60,868 nucleotides of DNA, from contig NZ_BCRK01000013.1 in NCBI RefSeq assembly GCF_001552555.1, positions 1 through 60,868 of the forward strand, in the 5' to 3' direction. Source of the stretch: Nocardiopsis trehalosi NBRC 14201. Its GTDB lineage: Bacteria; Actinomycetota; Actinomycetes; Streptosporangiales; Streptosporangiaceae. The number at the start of each line of letters is the position of its first letter. The stretch's first letter is position 1. The notes beneath the pieces are model-generated. The model saw only the letters and a list, made by a program, of their open reading frames with translations, did not search any database and had not been told where the DNA came from. Positions 41,755-50,903 of this stretch are shown piece by piece. Both the position numbers and the translations under genes were made by a program.

Positions 41755-43026
41755 CTACTTCTTGGCGACGGGTTGGAGCACCTCGCGGCCGCCGACGAAG
41801 GGCCGCAGCGCCTCGGGCACCGCGACGGAGCCGTCGGCCTGCTGGTGGTTCTCCAGCAGGGCGACGATCCACCGCGTGGTCGCGAGGGTGCCGTTGAGGG
41901 TGGCGGCGAACCGCGGCCGGCCGTCCTCGCCGCGGTAGCGGATGTTCAGCCGCCGCGCCTGGAAGTCGGTGCAGTCGGAGGTGGAGGTGAGCTCGCGGTA
42001 GCGGCCCTGGGTGGGCACCCACGCCTCGCAGTCGTACTTGCGGGCCGCGCTGGTGCCGAGGTCGCCGGCCGCGGTGTCGATGACCCGGTAGGGGAGTTCG
42101 AGGGCGTCGAGCATCTCGCGCTGCCAGCCGAGCAGCCGCAGGTGCTCCTCGCGGGCGTCCTCGGGCCGGGTGTAGACGAACATCTCGACCTTGGTGAACT
42201 GGTGGACGCGGATGATGCCGCGGGTGTCCTTGCCGTAGGACCCGGCCTCGCGGCGGAAGCAGGTGGACCAGCCGGCGTAGCGGGTGGGCAGGGCGTCGCC
42301 GGGCAGGATCTCGCCGGCGTGGTAGCCGGCGAGGGGGACCTCGCTGGTGCCGACCAGGTAGAGGTCGTCGCCGGGCAGGTGGTAGACCTCGTCGGCGTGG
42401 GCGCCGAGGAAGCCGGTGCCCTCCATGGTCTCGGGCTTGACCAGGACGGGCGGGACGACGGGGGTGAACCCGTTGGCGGCGGCGCGCTGCACCGCCATGT
42501 TCATCAGGCCCATCTCCAGCAGCGCGCCGACCCCGGTGAGGAAGTAGAAGCGGGCGCCGGACACCTTGGCCCCGCGGTCGGTGTCGATGGCGCCGAGCAG
42601 CTCGCCGAGTTCGAGGTGGTCGCGCGGGGCGAAGTCGAACTCGCGCGGGGTGCCGACCGTGTCCAGGACGGCGAAGTCGTCGACGCCGCCCTCGGGCACG
42701 CCGTCCTCGACGATGTTGGGCACGCCCGCGAGGACGGTGTCGAGTTCGGTGGCGAGCCGGCCGGCCTCGGCCTCGGCCGCGCGGACGTCGGCCGCCAGCG
42801 CCTTGGCCTTGCCGAGCAGGCCCTCGCGCTCCTCGGGGGAGGCGGCCGAGACGGACTTGCCGACGCTCTTCTGCTCGGCGCGCAGGTTCTCGAAGCGCGA
42901 CAGCGCGGCGCGCCGCCGGGAGTCGAGGTCGAGCAGCCGGTCGACCACGGCGTCGTCCTCGCCGCGGGCCCGCTGCGAGACACGCAGGCGGTCAGGGTCG
43001 TCTCGAAGAGCACGAAGGTCGATCAC
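41755..43026 (-). CDS. serS: Seryl-tRNA synthetase
   Basis: 423 residues, normal length. It charges tRNA-Ser. The N-terminal coiled-coil arm that binds the long variable arm spans about 30-110 ([20 protein letters not shown] type). Class II motifs follow: motif 2 [20 protein letters not shown] and [10 protein letters not shown], motif 3 region [20 protein letters not shown] and [23 protein letters not shown] start encodes [18 protein letters not shown] tRNA-Ser gene is 7 kb away in this window. Confidence 0.96.
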   Translation of the reverse strand: MIDLRALRDDPDRLRVSQRARGEDDAVVDRLLDLDSRRRAALSRFENLRAEQKSVGKSVSAASPEEREGLLGKAKALAADVRAAEAEAGRLATELDTVLAGVPNIVEDGVPEGGVDDFAVLDTVGTPREFDFAPRDHLELGELLGAIDTDRGAKVSGARFYFLTGVGALLEMGLMNMAVQRAAANGFTPVVPPVLVKPETMEGTGFLGAHADEVYHLPGDDLYLVGTSEVPLAGYHAGEILPGDALPTRYAGWSTCFRREAGSYGKDTRGIIRVHQFTKVEMFVYTRPEDAREEHLRLLGWQREMLDALELPYRVIDTAAGDLGTSAARKYDCEAWVPTQGRYRELTSTSDCTDFQARRLNIRYRGEDGRPRFAATLNGTLATTRWIVALLENHQQADGSVAVPEALRPFVGGREVLQPVAKK

Positions 43027-43232
43027 GTCAGCAGGTTACCGGTGCGGCGGCGTCGGGACACACCTCTTTGCGGCGGCGGCGCCCGCGCGGCCCGGCTCCG
43101 GCGGGCGGGCTCGGGCGGGGCGGCGCCGCGGAAATCCGCGGGACCCGCGTCATGGTCCCGTGACGCGGCGGTCTCTTTACGTGACGATGGGTCCGACCGA
43201 GGGCCCAGGGGGAGACGACGGAGGGGGACGCC

Positions 43233-43433
43233 ATGGCGACCACGACGGGGGAGGGCCGCTGGCCGGCCAAGCCGCTGGCGGCGATGACGGCGGCGGAGCT
43301 GACCGCCGCCCAGGAGGAACTGGCCCGGATCGCGCCCGAGGACACGGCGCTGCACCTGGCGCTGCGCGCGGAACTGGTGCGGGCGGTGCTGGCGGAGGCG
43401 GCCGACGCGGCCGGGGAGCTGGTGGCGACGTGA
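43233..43433 (+). CDS. Small helical protein, unknown
   Basis: 66 residues: MATTTGEGRWPAKPLAAMTA then an Ala/Glu-rich helix pair (ELTAAQEELARIAPEDTALH, LALRAELVRAVLAEAADAAG). GGAGGGGG precedes the ATG by five bases, which supports translation. No family recognised. Confidence 0.6.
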   Translation: MATTTGEGRWPAKPLAAMTAAELTAAQEELARIAPEDTALHLALRAELVRAVLAEAADAAGELVAT

Positions 43434-43478
43434 CGGGGGCCGGGCCGGCCGGCCGGAGGGGGCGGCCGGCCCGGCGGG

Positions 43479-44426
43479 TCAGGCGACGCCGCCCGCGCGG
43501 ATGCGCTCCAGCCACTGCGCGGCCTCGTGGAAGTCGGCGTTGGTGGTGCCGCGCGTCGGCATGAACGGGGTGAGTTCGGTGTCGGCGTCGGCGCGCGGAT
43601 AGCTGCCGAGGAACCGGACGTCCTTGCAGATGCGGCGCAGGCCCATGAGGGCCTCGCCGACCCGGGCGTCGGCGACGTGGCCGTCGGCGTCCAGGCAGAA
43701 GCAGTAGCGGCCCAGGCCGTCGCCGGTGGGCCGCGACTCCAGCCGGGTGAGGTTGACCCCGCGCACGGCGAACTGGTTCAGCAGCTCGACCAGGGCACCG
43801 GGGTGGTCGTCGCTGAGGAACGCGACGAGGGAGGTGCGGTCGGCGCCGGTGGGCGCCGGGAGGGCGCCGGGCCGGGCCAGCCGGATGAACCGGGTGGCGG
43901 CGTCGGCGCGGTCGCCCACGTTCTCGGCCAGCGGCACCAGGCCGTAGCGCTCACCGGCGATGCGGGCGGCGATGGCCGCGTCGTAGGGCGAGCCGGGTTC
44001 GGCCACCGCCTGGGCGGCGGCCGCGGTGGACGACACGGTGTGGGTCTCGGCGTCGGCGAGGTGGCGGGCCAGCCAGCCGCGGCACTGGGCCAGCGCGTGC
44101 GGGTGGGTGGCGACCCGCTTGACGTCGGCGAGCGCGACGTGCTCGCGGGCGAACAGGGTGAACTCGACCGGGACCGCGACCTCGGCGGTGATCAGCAGGG
44201 GGTCGCCGTTGACGAGTTCGGCGATGGTGGCGGAGACGCCGCCCTCGACGGAGTTCTCCAGCGGCACCACGCCGCTGTCGGCCGCCCCGCCGCGCACCGC
44301 CGCGAACACCGCGTCGACCCCGGAGCACGGCAGCAGCTCGTCGGCGGGGGCGTCGGGGGCGAGGGCCCGCAGGGCGGCTTCGGTGAAGGTGCCCTCGGGG
44401 CCGAGGTAGGCGTAGCGGTTCGGCAT
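43479..44426 (-). CDS. pheA: Prephenate dehydratase
   Basis: 315 residues. It converts prephenate to phenylpyruvate in phenylalanine synthesis. YAYLGPEGTFTEAALRALAP at the start, VVPLENSVEGGVSATIAELV, catalytic DAATRFIRLARPG (Thr-Arg-Phe), then a regulatory ACT domain GALVELLNQFAVRGVNLTRL with ESRPTGDGLGRYCFCLDADG for phenylalanine feedback. Monofunctional, without a chorismate mutase part, as usual in actinobacteria. Start ATG 44426. Confidence 0.95.
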   Translation of the reverse strand: MPNRYAYLGPEGTFTEAALRALAPDAPADELLPCSGVDAVFAAVRGGAADSGVVPLENSVEGGVSATIAELVNGDPLLITAEVAVPVEFTLFAREHVALADVKRVATHPHALAQCRGWLARHLADAETHTVSSTAAAAQAVAEPGSPYDAAIAARIAGERYGLVPLAENVGDRADAATRFIRLARPGALPAPTGADRTSLVAFLSDDHPGALVELLNQFAVRGVNLTRLESRPTGDGLGRYCFCLDADGHVADARVGEALMGLRRICKDVRFLGSYPRADADTELTPFMPTRGTTNADFHEAAQWLERIRAGGVA

Positions 44427-44575
44427 ACCCCGCAGGTTATCCGGTGGTGGGCCGCTGCGACGGCGCGTGACGCGGCGGATGCGCCGGGGAGTGAGCGGCC
44501 GGGGGCCCGGATCGGCGGGCCGCCCCCGGCGGGCGCGCCCGCGGCACGTGGCGCGGGCGTGTCCGGTGCGGCCCG

Positions 44576-45103
44576 TCAGGTGGCGGCCTCGGGGACGTCG
44601 GGGGCCCCGTCGGTCGCGCCGGCCTCGTCGTCGCCCCGGCGCGGCGGGGGCGCGGTGGCGCCGACGGGCTTGACCGCGGGGGCGTCCTCGGTGGTGTCCG
44701 GCGCGGGCACGTTGCCGGGGCCCTGGCCGAGGCGGGCCGCCCGGATGGCGCGGTACTCCTCGGGCGACAGCGCCTCGGAGGCGCCCCCGCACTCGATGAT
44801 CTTGGCGTAGGTCCGGGACTCGGTGCGCCCGTTGATGGAGGTCAGCACCACCCCGTCGCCCTCGGCGTTGAGCATGGCCAGGGAGAACGAGCGGGCGCCG
44901 GACATCTCCTCCAGCGCGTCGTAGCGCACCACGGCGACGTCGCGGATGGCGCGCAGGTCGAGCCCGGTGTCGGGCAGCGCGCGCTGGACGGCGGTGCGGC
45001 ACTCGCCGACCGCGGTCCGGGCGCGGGTGAGCGCCCAGAAGCCGAGGGCGGTTCCGCACAGGCCCGCCAGCACGCCGATCACGGCAAGGGTTGTCGTCAG
45101 CAC
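44576..45103 (-). CDS. DUF4446 membrane protein
   Basis: 175 residues from GTG 45103. One N-terminal membrane helix (VLTTTLAVIGVLAGLCGTAL), then RDVAVVRYDALEEMSGARSF, SLAMLNAEGDGVVLTSINGR and ALSPEEYRAIRAARLG, the DUF4446 signature. The last 45 residues are Pro/Asp-rich. Conserved next to serS/pheA in related genomes to my knowledge; function unknown. Confidence 0.85.
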   Translation of the reverse strand: MLTTTLAVIGVLAGLCGTALGFWALTRARTAVGECRTAVQRALPDTGLDLRAIRDVAVVRYDALEEMSGARSFSLAMLNAEGDGVVLTSINGRTESRTYAKIIECGGASEALSPEEYRAIRAARLGQGPGNVPAPDTTEDAPAVKPVGATAPPPRRGDDEAGATDGAPDVPEAAT

Positions 45104-45119
45104 ACCAGCGAGCGTACTG

Positions 45120-45959
45120 CTACGCCTGGTCGTCAGAGCGGTACGCAGCGTTATTATTGCGTCGACTTTGCGCGATTTTCCGCGAAACGGATCTTCCGGC
45201 GTCGCCGGCGCCCCGCCGCAGCCGCCCGGCGCCCCTACGGAGGGCGGGCCGCAGCTCGCGCGCCGCCAGCGCCCGGCCCACGTCGGCGAACTGGCGCGCG
45301 CGGTGCAACTGCGCCCGCAGGTCGGTGCCGGTGGCCCGGTGCTCCAGCGGCACCTCGACCTCGACCACCCGGAACCCGGCGCGCAGGACGTCGATGGTGA
45401 GCCCGGTCTCGACACCGAACCCGGCGGCCAGCGGCCGGGCGGCCTCGAAGGCGGCCCGGGTGATGCACCGCTGCCCGTTGAGCGGCTGCTCGGGCTCCCA
45501 GCCCGTGGCGCGGCGGATGCCGTCGCGGGCCAGCCGGACGACGAACCCGTGCCCGCCCAGCCGCATCCGGGTGGCCGGGAACAGGGCGATGGCCATGTCG
45601 GCGCCGCCGGCGCGGACCGGGGTGACGAGCGGACCGGCGCCGGCCGCGGAGTCGCCCAGGTCGGCGTCGAGGAAGAGCAGGTGGCGGGGGGCGGCGGGCC
45701 CGGCCTCCGCCTCGATGAGCCGGACGCCCTCGGCGCCGGTCTCCATGGCGGTGCCCTTGCCCCGGTTGCGGCCGTGCCGCAGCACGCGCGCCCCGGCGTC
45801 GGCGGCGACCGCCGCGGTGGAGTCGGCCGACCCGTCGTCGACGACCACGACCAGGTCGACGCCCGGCAACCCGCTCGCGGCCCGCACAGTGGCGGCGACG
45901 CGCTCCTGCTCGTCCTTCGCCGCGATGACGACCGCGACGCCGGGCTCCCCGTGGCTCAT
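45120..45959 (-). CDS. Family 2 glycosyltransferase
   Basis: 279 residues. GVAVVIAAKDEQERVAATVR and VVVVDDGSADSTAAVAADAG form the nucleotide-sugar site; HLLFLDADLGDSAAGAG carries the DxD-type metal motif; EPEQPLNGQRCITRAAFEAA follows. Resembles small cytosolic polyprenyl-phosphate or glucosyl-3-phosphoglycerate synthase-like GT2 enzymes, but no membrane segment is present. The C-terminus is basic (RRGAGRLRRGAGDAGR). Eleven-base gap to the STAS gene suggests cotranscription. Confidence 0.85.
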   Translation of the reverse strand: MSHGEPGVAVVIAAKDEQERVAATVRAASGLPGVDLVVVVDDGSADSTAAVAADAGARVLRHGRNRGKGTAMETGAEGVRLIEAEAGPAAPRHLLFLDADLGDSAAGAGPLVTPVRAGGADMAIALFPATRMRLGGHGFVVRLARDGIRRATGWEPEQPLNGQRCITRAAFEAARPLAAGFGVETGLTIDVLRAGFRVVEVEVPLEHRATGTDLRAQLHRARQFADVGRALAARELRPALRRGAGRLRRGAGDAGRSVSRKIAQSRRNNNAAYRSDDQA

Positions 45960-45969
45960 GGCCGCGCTC

Positions 45970-46350
45970 CTAGGTGGTGCCCGCGCCGGTCCCCGCCGCC
46001 AGCGGCAGCGCGTCGGTGGAGTCGCGGACGGTGAAGACGTCGATGAGGCCGGTGACCACGAGGATCTTGCGGACCGCGGGCTTGGGCGCGACGAGTTCCA
46101 GCTCACCGCCCGACGCGCGGACCCGCTTCATGGCCGACAGCAGCACGCTCAGCCCGGTGGAATCGCAGAACTCGACCCGCGACATGTCGACGAGGAGGCG
46201 GCGCGCCCCGTCGTCGAGCGCGGCGCCGAGCTCGCTGTGCAACTGCGGTGCGGTATAGAGGTCGATCTCGCCGAGCACGGTGACCACCGCGCAATCGTCC
46301 TGAGATCGACTCGATATCTTCAACTCCACATTCGTGACTGTAGCGGCCAC
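45970..46350 (-). CDS. STAS-domain anti-sigma-factor antagonist (BldG-like)
   Basis: 126 residues. GEIDLYTAPQLHSELGAALD, then VDMSRVEFCDSTGLSVLLSA with the phosphorylatable Ser of the DSTGL motif, and ILVVTGLIDVFTVRDSTDAL. In the unphosphorylated form such proteins capture an RsbW-type kinase and free a sigma factor. GTG 46350 is the long start; GTG 46329 (VELKISSRSQ) also fits and has TACAGT seven bases upstream, suggesting a leaderless form. An RsbW-like ATPase gene follows upstream. Confidence 0.9.
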   Translation of the reverse strand: MAATVTNVELKISSRSQDDCAVVTVLGEIDLYTAPQLHSELGAALDDGARRLLVDMSRVEFCDSTGLSVLLSAMKRVRASGGELELVAPKPAVRKILVVTGLIDVFTVRDSTDALPLAAGTGAGTT

Positions 46351-46432
46351 GGCGGTGCCTGACCACCTCGTCGGCGGTGTTTCGCCACATCGGGCGGCGT
46401 GCGCAGGATTGGAACGGCCGGAACCGGGGAAC

Positions 46433-46915
46433 TCAGGCGCGCGACACCATGGCGTCGAGCCACGGGACCGCCGCGCCGTCGGCGGCGGGCTCCTCGTCCG
46501 GGACGACCTCCAGGACGGCCCAGACCGTGGTGGTCCGGTCGTCGACCTCGGTGCCCCACTTGGCGGCGAGGTGCTGGACGATGCCCAGCCCGCGCCCGCC
46601 CAGCGCCGACAGCGACGGCCGGGCGATGCGCGGCAGGGTCTCGGCGCCCCCGTCCTGCACCGCGATCTCCAGCCACCCCCCGTGGTCGTCCACGGAACGG
46701 CCGACCTCCCACGACACCCGCACCGACCCGGGAGGGTAGGGCGCGGGCAGCGGCGCGGCGTGCCGCAGGGCGTTGCTCAGCAGTTCGCTCAGGATCAGCG
46801 CGGCGTCGTCGACCTTGCCCGACGTGAGGCCGGACGCGTGCAGGTCGGAGCAGAGGTGCCGACGCGCGCTGGTCACGCTCGCCGGCGCATGTGGCAGCAG
46901 TACGGCCCTCGACAC
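46433..46915 (-). CDS. RsbW-like ATP-binding anti-sigma factor
   Basis: 160 residues, HATPase_c_2 domain. ALILSELLSNALRHAAPLP supplies the N box, EIAVQDGGAETLPRIARP the G1 region (DGG rather than DxG-x), and GGRGLGIVQHLAAKWGTEV the G2/lid. These proteins phosphorylate STAS antagonists and sequester sigma factors. GTG start with AGGAG eleven bases upstream. The STAS gene starts about 80 bp further on in the same direction, so the pair may form a partner switch. Confidence 0.88.
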   Translation of the reverse strand: MSRAVLLPHAPASVTSARRHLCSDLHASGLTSGKVDDAALILSELLSNALRHAAPLPAPYPPGSVRVSWEVGRSVDDHGGWLEIAVQDGGAETLPRIARPSLSALGGRGLGIVQHLAAKWGTEVDDRTTTVWAVLEVVPDEEPAADGAAVPWLDAMVSRA

Positions 46916-47145
46916 GTCCTAATCTCCTCTTCCTCGGAGGCGGGCGCCCCGGCGCCCGCGTCCGATCGCCCCCGTGTGTACCGGCGGAGCGCCGGAGCGT
47001 TCGCCGCGCCCGCGGCGTCCGATCTCGCCCCGTATTCTCTTGGCCGGTCAACGGCAAAGTCTTGGTGTGCGACTCCGCCAGGGCCGAAATGCCCCGTTCG
47101 GTCCACATGGAAACACGTCACGCAGGGGCAACATCACCGTCATGC
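46916..47145. other. 230 bp gap, probable promoter region
   Basis: Sequence between the histidine kinase stop and the RsbW-like start; probably contains the promoter for the ATPase-STAS-glycosyltransferase run. No gene or repeat recognised. Confidence 0.4.
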
Positions 47146-49062
47146 CTACTCAGCGTCGTGAAAGGTGCCACCGGCGTCCGCATCCGGCCGCGCCGCAGGC
47201 GTTCCGGACACCCCCGGTTCGGCCCGATGTAACGTGAATCTCATGCGGGTGCCACGGGGGTGCCGGGCGTGGGCGGTGACCTCGCCGCCCTGGGCGTGCG
47301 CCAGCCGGCGCACGATGTAGAGCCCGAGCCCGATCCCGCCGAACCTGCGGCGGTCGCCGGCCTCGCCCTGCACGAACCGGCCGAACACGCGCTCCTCATC
47401 GCCCTTGGGGATGCCGATCCCCTCGTCGTCGACGGTCACGACCACCCGGTCGCCGTCGGCCGCGGCGCGCACCACGATCCGCCCGCCGTCGGGCGAGTAC
47501 TTGAACGCGTTCTCCAGCAGCTGCCCGATGACGACGTCGGTGGCCACGGGGTCGCCCACCGCGCGCGGCAGCCGCTCGGGGACCTCCAGCAGCAGGGTGT
47601 GCCGCGGGGAGAACGGGCGGAACGCGGCGGTGGTGTCGCACAGCAGCCGCGCCAGGTCGAACGGCGCGGCGCCCGAGGAGAGGTCGCCGCCCGCCGCGGC
47701 CGACCCCAGCAGCAGGTTCTCGACCAGCCGCGCCAGCGTGGCCGAGCGCTCCGCGATCGTGCCGACCGCGGACCGCCGGGCGTCCTCGTCGAGCTGGTCC
47801 CAGCGCTGTGCCAGCGTGCTCGCGAACCCCTGCACCACGGTGATCGGCGTCCGCAGCTCGTGGCCGGCGGTGGCCAGGAAGAGGTCCTTCTCCTCCTCCA
47901 GCGCCTTGGCCTCGCTGATGTCGCGGAAGTCGACCACGCGCTCGCCGGTCTCGGGGATGTCGGTGACGAGGATCTCCAGCCACCGGCCGCCCGCCAGCCG
48001 GTGCTTGACGTTCTCGCCCTGCCGGGCCGGCAGCGGGAACGGCGGCGGCCGCCCGACGACCTCGGCGAAGGACAGGCCGGTGAGTTCGGCGGCCGACCGG
48101 TTCCACTTGCGCACCCGCCCGCTGCGGCCCAGGACCGCGATGCCGTCGGCGCTGGAGTCGACCACCGCGTGCTCGTGCGCCCGCTGCCGCACGATCTCCT
48201 GGTAGGCCATGGCGTTGCCGAGCGCCACCCCCGCGTGCGCGGCCAGCAGCTCCAGCAGCTCCAGTTCGACGTGGCCCACCTTGCGCCGGCTGTACAGCGC
48301 GTACAGGGCGCCGTAGGGGCGGCCCTGCACGTTGGACACGCCCAGCGCGATGGTGTGCAGGCCGTCGAGGTCGGCCCAGATGAGGTCGTCCAGGCTGCGG
48401 GTGTCGTCGGTGGCCAGCAGCACCGTCTTGCCGCTGCGCAGCAGCTCGCCGAAGAGGCTGGAGGCCAGCGGCGCGCTGTAGCCGCGCAGGTGCGCCGAGA
48501 GCCGGGTGAGGCTGACCAGCCGCAGCCGGTCGTCCTCGATGAGCACGAACCCGCCGGCGTCGGCGCCGGTGAGCTCGGTCAGGCTGTGGGCGATGCGGTC
48601 GAGCACCGCGCCCAGGTCGAGGTCGGCGTTGATGTCGGCGACGACGTCGGTCAGCCGGCGCACCAGCCGGGCGCGCTCGGTCATGTGCGACCGCACGGTC
48701 CCCGCGTCCTCGTACGGGTGGAACACGGCCACCCACCCGGCGACGCCGCCGTCGTCGCCGTACAGGCAGCTGGTGTCCATGCGGACGTCGATGGCCGAGC
48801 CGTCGCGGCGCAGCCGCCGGCTCACGATCGACAGCGGGCCGCCCGCGCGGACCCGTTCGAGCACGGCGTGGTACTCGGCCATCAGCTCGTCGGGCACGAT
48901 GGGCAGCGGCAGCCCGCGGATCTCGGCCGCCGACCACCCGAACATCCGCTCGGCCGCCGGGTTCCAGGCCGCCACGCGCAGAGCGGGGTCGACGGCCACG
49001 ACCGCGTCCGCCGCACTGGCGAGAACGGCGTCGGCGCTGAGAGGGGAACGGTCGGGGGCCAC
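47146..49062 (-). CDS. PAS-GAF-PAS sensor histidine kinase
   Basis: 638 residues without membrane helices, so cytoplasmic. PAS 1 at about 10-125 (AADAVVAVDPALRVAAWNPA), GAF at about 145-290 (LDRIAHSLTELTGADAGGFV), PAS 2 at about 300-400 (DSSADGIAVLGRSGRVRKWN), HisKA with the phospho-acceptor His in FLATAGHELRTPITVVQGFA, and HATPase_c with GQLLENAFKYSPDGGRI, DDEGIGIPKGD and FGGIGLGLYIVRRLAHAQGG. No response regulator gene is adjacent. The ligand may be light, oxygen, redox or a small molecule. Confidence 0.92.
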   Translation of the reverse strand: MAPDRSPLSADAVLASAADAVVAVDPALRVAAWNPAAERMFGWSAAEIRGLPLPIVPDELMAEYHAVLERVRAGGPLSIVSRRLRRDGSAIDVRMDTSCLYGDDGGVAGWVAVFHPYEDAGTVRSHMTERARLVRRLTDVVADINADLDLGAVLDRIAHSLTELTGADAGGFVLIEDDRLRLVSLTRLSAHLRGYSAPLASSLFGELLRSGKTVLLATDDTRSLDDLIWADLDGLHTIALGVSNVQGRPYGALYALYSRRKVGHVELELLELLAAHAGVALGNAMAYQEIVRQRAHEHAVVDSSADGIAVLGRSGRVRKWNRSAAELTGLSFAEVVGRPPPFPLPARQGENVKHRLAGGRWLEILVTDIPETGERVVDFRDISEAKALEEEKDLFLATAGHELRTPITVVQGFASTLAQRWDQLDEDARRSAVGTIAERSATLARLVENLLLGSAAAGGDLSSGAAPFDLARLLCDTTAAFRPFSPRHTLLLEVPERLPRAVGDPVATDVVIGQLLENAFKYSPDGGRIVVRAAADGDRVVVTVDDEGIGIPKGDEERVFGRFVQGEAGDRRRFGGIGLGLYIVRRLAHAQGGEVTAHARHPRGTRMRFTLHRAEPGVSGTPAARPDADAGGTFHDAE

Positions 49063-49140
49063 GTCGTCATAGTGCCACCCGTACGCGGTCGCGCGGCCCG
49101 CCTTTACCCAAAAGCGGTCCCGTCCGGATTCCCCGCCCGG

Positions 49141-49473
49141 TCAGACCACCTGCGGCGGCGCCCCCGTCTCGCTGGCCATCGCGCGGCCCGACAGCGCCCA
49201 CGCCTGCATGCCGCCGGCGACGTTGGCCGCCCGCCACCCGGCGTCGTTCAGCGCCTGCACCGCCTGCGCCGAGCGGCCGCCGACCCGGCACACCACGTAG
49301 ACCTGCCGGTCCCGCGGGACCTCCCCGGCGCGCTGGCCCAGCTCGCCCAACGGGATGTGCACGGCGTCCGGCGCGTGGCCGGCCGCCCACTCGTCGGGCT
49401 CGCGCACGTCGAGCACGTACCCGCCGTCGGGCACCGTGCTGACCTCCACCACCGGCACGTTCTGTCCGAACAC
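49141..49473 (-). CDS. Rhodanese-like protein
   Basis: 110 residues, single rhodanese domain: YVLDVREPDEWAAGHAPDAV, HIPLGELGQRAGEVP, VYVVCRVGGRSAQAVQALND with the active Cys in CRVGGRS, and NVAGGMQAW. Likely sulphur carrier or sulphurtransferase. GTG start at 49473. Confidence 0.92.
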   Translation of the reverse strand: MFGQNVPVVEVSTVPDGGYVLDVREPDEWAAGHAPDAVHIPLGELGQRAGEVPRDRQVYVVCRVGGRSAQAVQALNDAGWRAANVAGGMQAWALSGRAMASETGAPPQVV

Positions 49474-49553
49474 CGGGACCCCCTCGCATGACGTTGCGTA
49501 CCTGGTTCATGACGATCGGGAACCGGCTGCCGGCTCCCCGCGTCGAACAGGTT

Positions 49554-50111
49554 ATGCGCACGCACATCCCGGCGACCGCGCTGGTCCGCCCCGCAGCGCT
49601 CGCGGCCATGGCACTCCTGGTCGCGGGCTGCGGTGGCGGCGCCACCGGGGTCCAGACGCCGCAGGACAGCACCTCCCCGACCACGACCGAATCCCCCGCG
49701 CCGTCCGCGTCCCCGGAGGGCTCCCCCTCCGCCGACACGCCCGGCGCCGACGAGGACGGCGGGTCCGACCCGGCCGGCACCGACCCCGCCACCGAGCTGA
49801 CCATCCGCATCGACGTCGCGGACGACGCCGCCCCCGGCGCCGCCGAACCCGCCGACTGGACGCTCACCTGCGCGCCCGTCGGCGGCGACCACCCCGACCC
49901 CGAGGCCGCCTGCGCCGACCTGGAGGACGCCGGCACCGACGCCTTCGCCGAGGTCGGCGACGACCAGGTGTGCACCCACATCCACGGCGGCCCCGAGGTC
50001 GCCACCGTCACCGGGCGGGTCGACGGCACCGAGGTCGACACCGAGTTCACCAAGGCCGGCGGCTGCGAGCTGGAGCGCTACGAGGAGATGGGCGCCGTCC
50101 TGGCCCCGTGA
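49554..50111 (+). CDS. Subtilisin-inhibitor-like (SSI) lipoprotein
   Basis: 185 residues. A lipoprotein signal peptide ends in LLVAGC, followed by a Ser/Thr/Pro/Asp-rich linker of about 50 residues. The C-terminal 110 residues resemble Streptomyces subtilisin inhibitors: WTLTCAPVGGDHPDPEAACA, ADLEDAG, DDQVCTHIHGGPEVATVTGR and EFTKAGGCELERYEE, with four cysteines in the SSI arrangement. Canonical SSIs are freely secreted; a membrane-tethered version suggests local control of serine proteases at the cell surface. The reactive-site residue differs (CTHIHGGP), so activity is uncertain. Confidence 0.78.
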   Translation: MRTHIPATALVRPAALAAMALLVAGCGGGATGVQTPQDSTSPTTTESPAPSASPEGSPSADTPGADEDGGSDPAGTDPATELTIRIDVADDAAPGAAEPADWTLTCAPVGGDHPDPEAACADLEDAGTDAFAEVGDDQVCTHIHGGPEVATVTGRVDGTEVDTEFTKAGGCELERYEEMGAVLAP

Positions 50112-50121
50112 CCGCCCCGCC

Positions 50122-50733
50122 TCACAGCGGGACGCTCCAGAACGCGACCTCGTGCCGCATGCCCTGGACGAACAGCTCCTCGGCGCGGTCCGGCGCCGGC
50201 CCCGCCTCGTCGATCATCCGGGCGAACACCTCGGTCAGCTCGACGAAGCCGGGGTCGGCGTAGGTCTCGATCCACCGGCGGTAGCGCGGGTCGGCCGGCG
50301 CCGGGCGGGCCGCCAGCTCCCGGCCCAGCGTCGAGTACCCCCACATGCACGGGTACATCGCGGCGAGGCCGTCGGCGTAGTCGGCCGCCGACTCCAGCAG
50401 CCACGCCGTGTACGCCGCGCACGCCGGGCCCTTGGCCGCGCCCTCCAGGTCGGCGCCGAACTCCGCCGCCAGCGACCGGTGCAGGGCCAGCTCCTCGTGC
50501 AGCGTCGAGTGCGCGAGGTCGACCAGCGTGCCCAGGTGGTGCGGCGGCGCCTGCCAGGCGAGCCGCGCGAACACCCGCACGTAGTCGAGGAGGTAGAGGT
50601 GGTCCTGTTCCAGCCAGGACCGGAAGACGCGCTCGGGCAGGTCGCCGCGGGAGATGCCGGCGACGGTGGGGTGGGCGAGCTGGGCGTCGACCAGGGGCCG
50701 GCCGGCCGCGTGCAGGCGTTCGCTGAGTCTCAC
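50122..50733 (-). CDS. tenA: TenA-family protein (aminopyrimidine hydrolase-like)
   Basis: 203 residues, all-helical. Start GTG 50733 gives VRLSERLHAAGRPLVDAQLA. WLEQDHLYLLDYVRVFARLA, LHEELALHRSLAAEFG, and CAAYTAWLLESAADYADGLA with MYPCMWGYSTLG are TenA motifs; the active-site Cys and Glu region is CAAYTAWLL and YADPGFVELTEVF. TenA enzymes salvage degraded thiamine by releasing HMP. No thiamine riboswitch or other thiamine gene nearby. Confidence 0.9.
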   Translation of the reverse strand: MRLSERLHAAGRPLVDAQLAHPTVAGISRGDLPERVFRSWLEQDHLYLLDYVRVFARLAWQAPPHHLGTLVDLAHSTLHEELALHRSLAAEFGADLEGAAKGPACAAYTAWLLESAADYADGLAAMYPCMWGYSTLGRELAARPAPADPRYRRWIETYADPGFVELTEVFARMIDEAGPAPDRAEELFVQGMRHEVAFWSVPL

Positions 50734-50835
50734 GCGCAAAGTGTGACACGCGGCACCCGGGTGGCCGGAGGCGGCCGGTGCCGCACCGGGGGATGAACCG
50801 GCGCGCGGCGGGTAGGGATGACGCCGGAGACGACG

Positions 50836-50864
50836 CGAGCCCCGGCGCGTTGCGCCGGGGCTCG
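50836..50864 (-). terminator. Terminator of tRNA-Leu
   Basis: Perfect 13-bp stem (50836-50848 with 50852-50864), 3-base loop, 40 bases after the tRNA on its strand. Confidence 0.75.
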
Positions 50865-50903
50865 ACAGATACTGCGGGAGGTGATCGTGGACCACGGTCC
50901 CCG

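Noticed and set aside
47146-49491. Long plus-strand frame opposite the histidine kinase (743 residues)
   Set aside because: Shadow frame of a gene with clear PAS, GAF, HisKA and HATPase motifs on the minus strand.
50734-50835. Thiamine riboswitch upstream of tenA
   Set aside because: The bases before the start show no TPP-riboswitch conserved core and the tRNA-Leu terminator follows at once.
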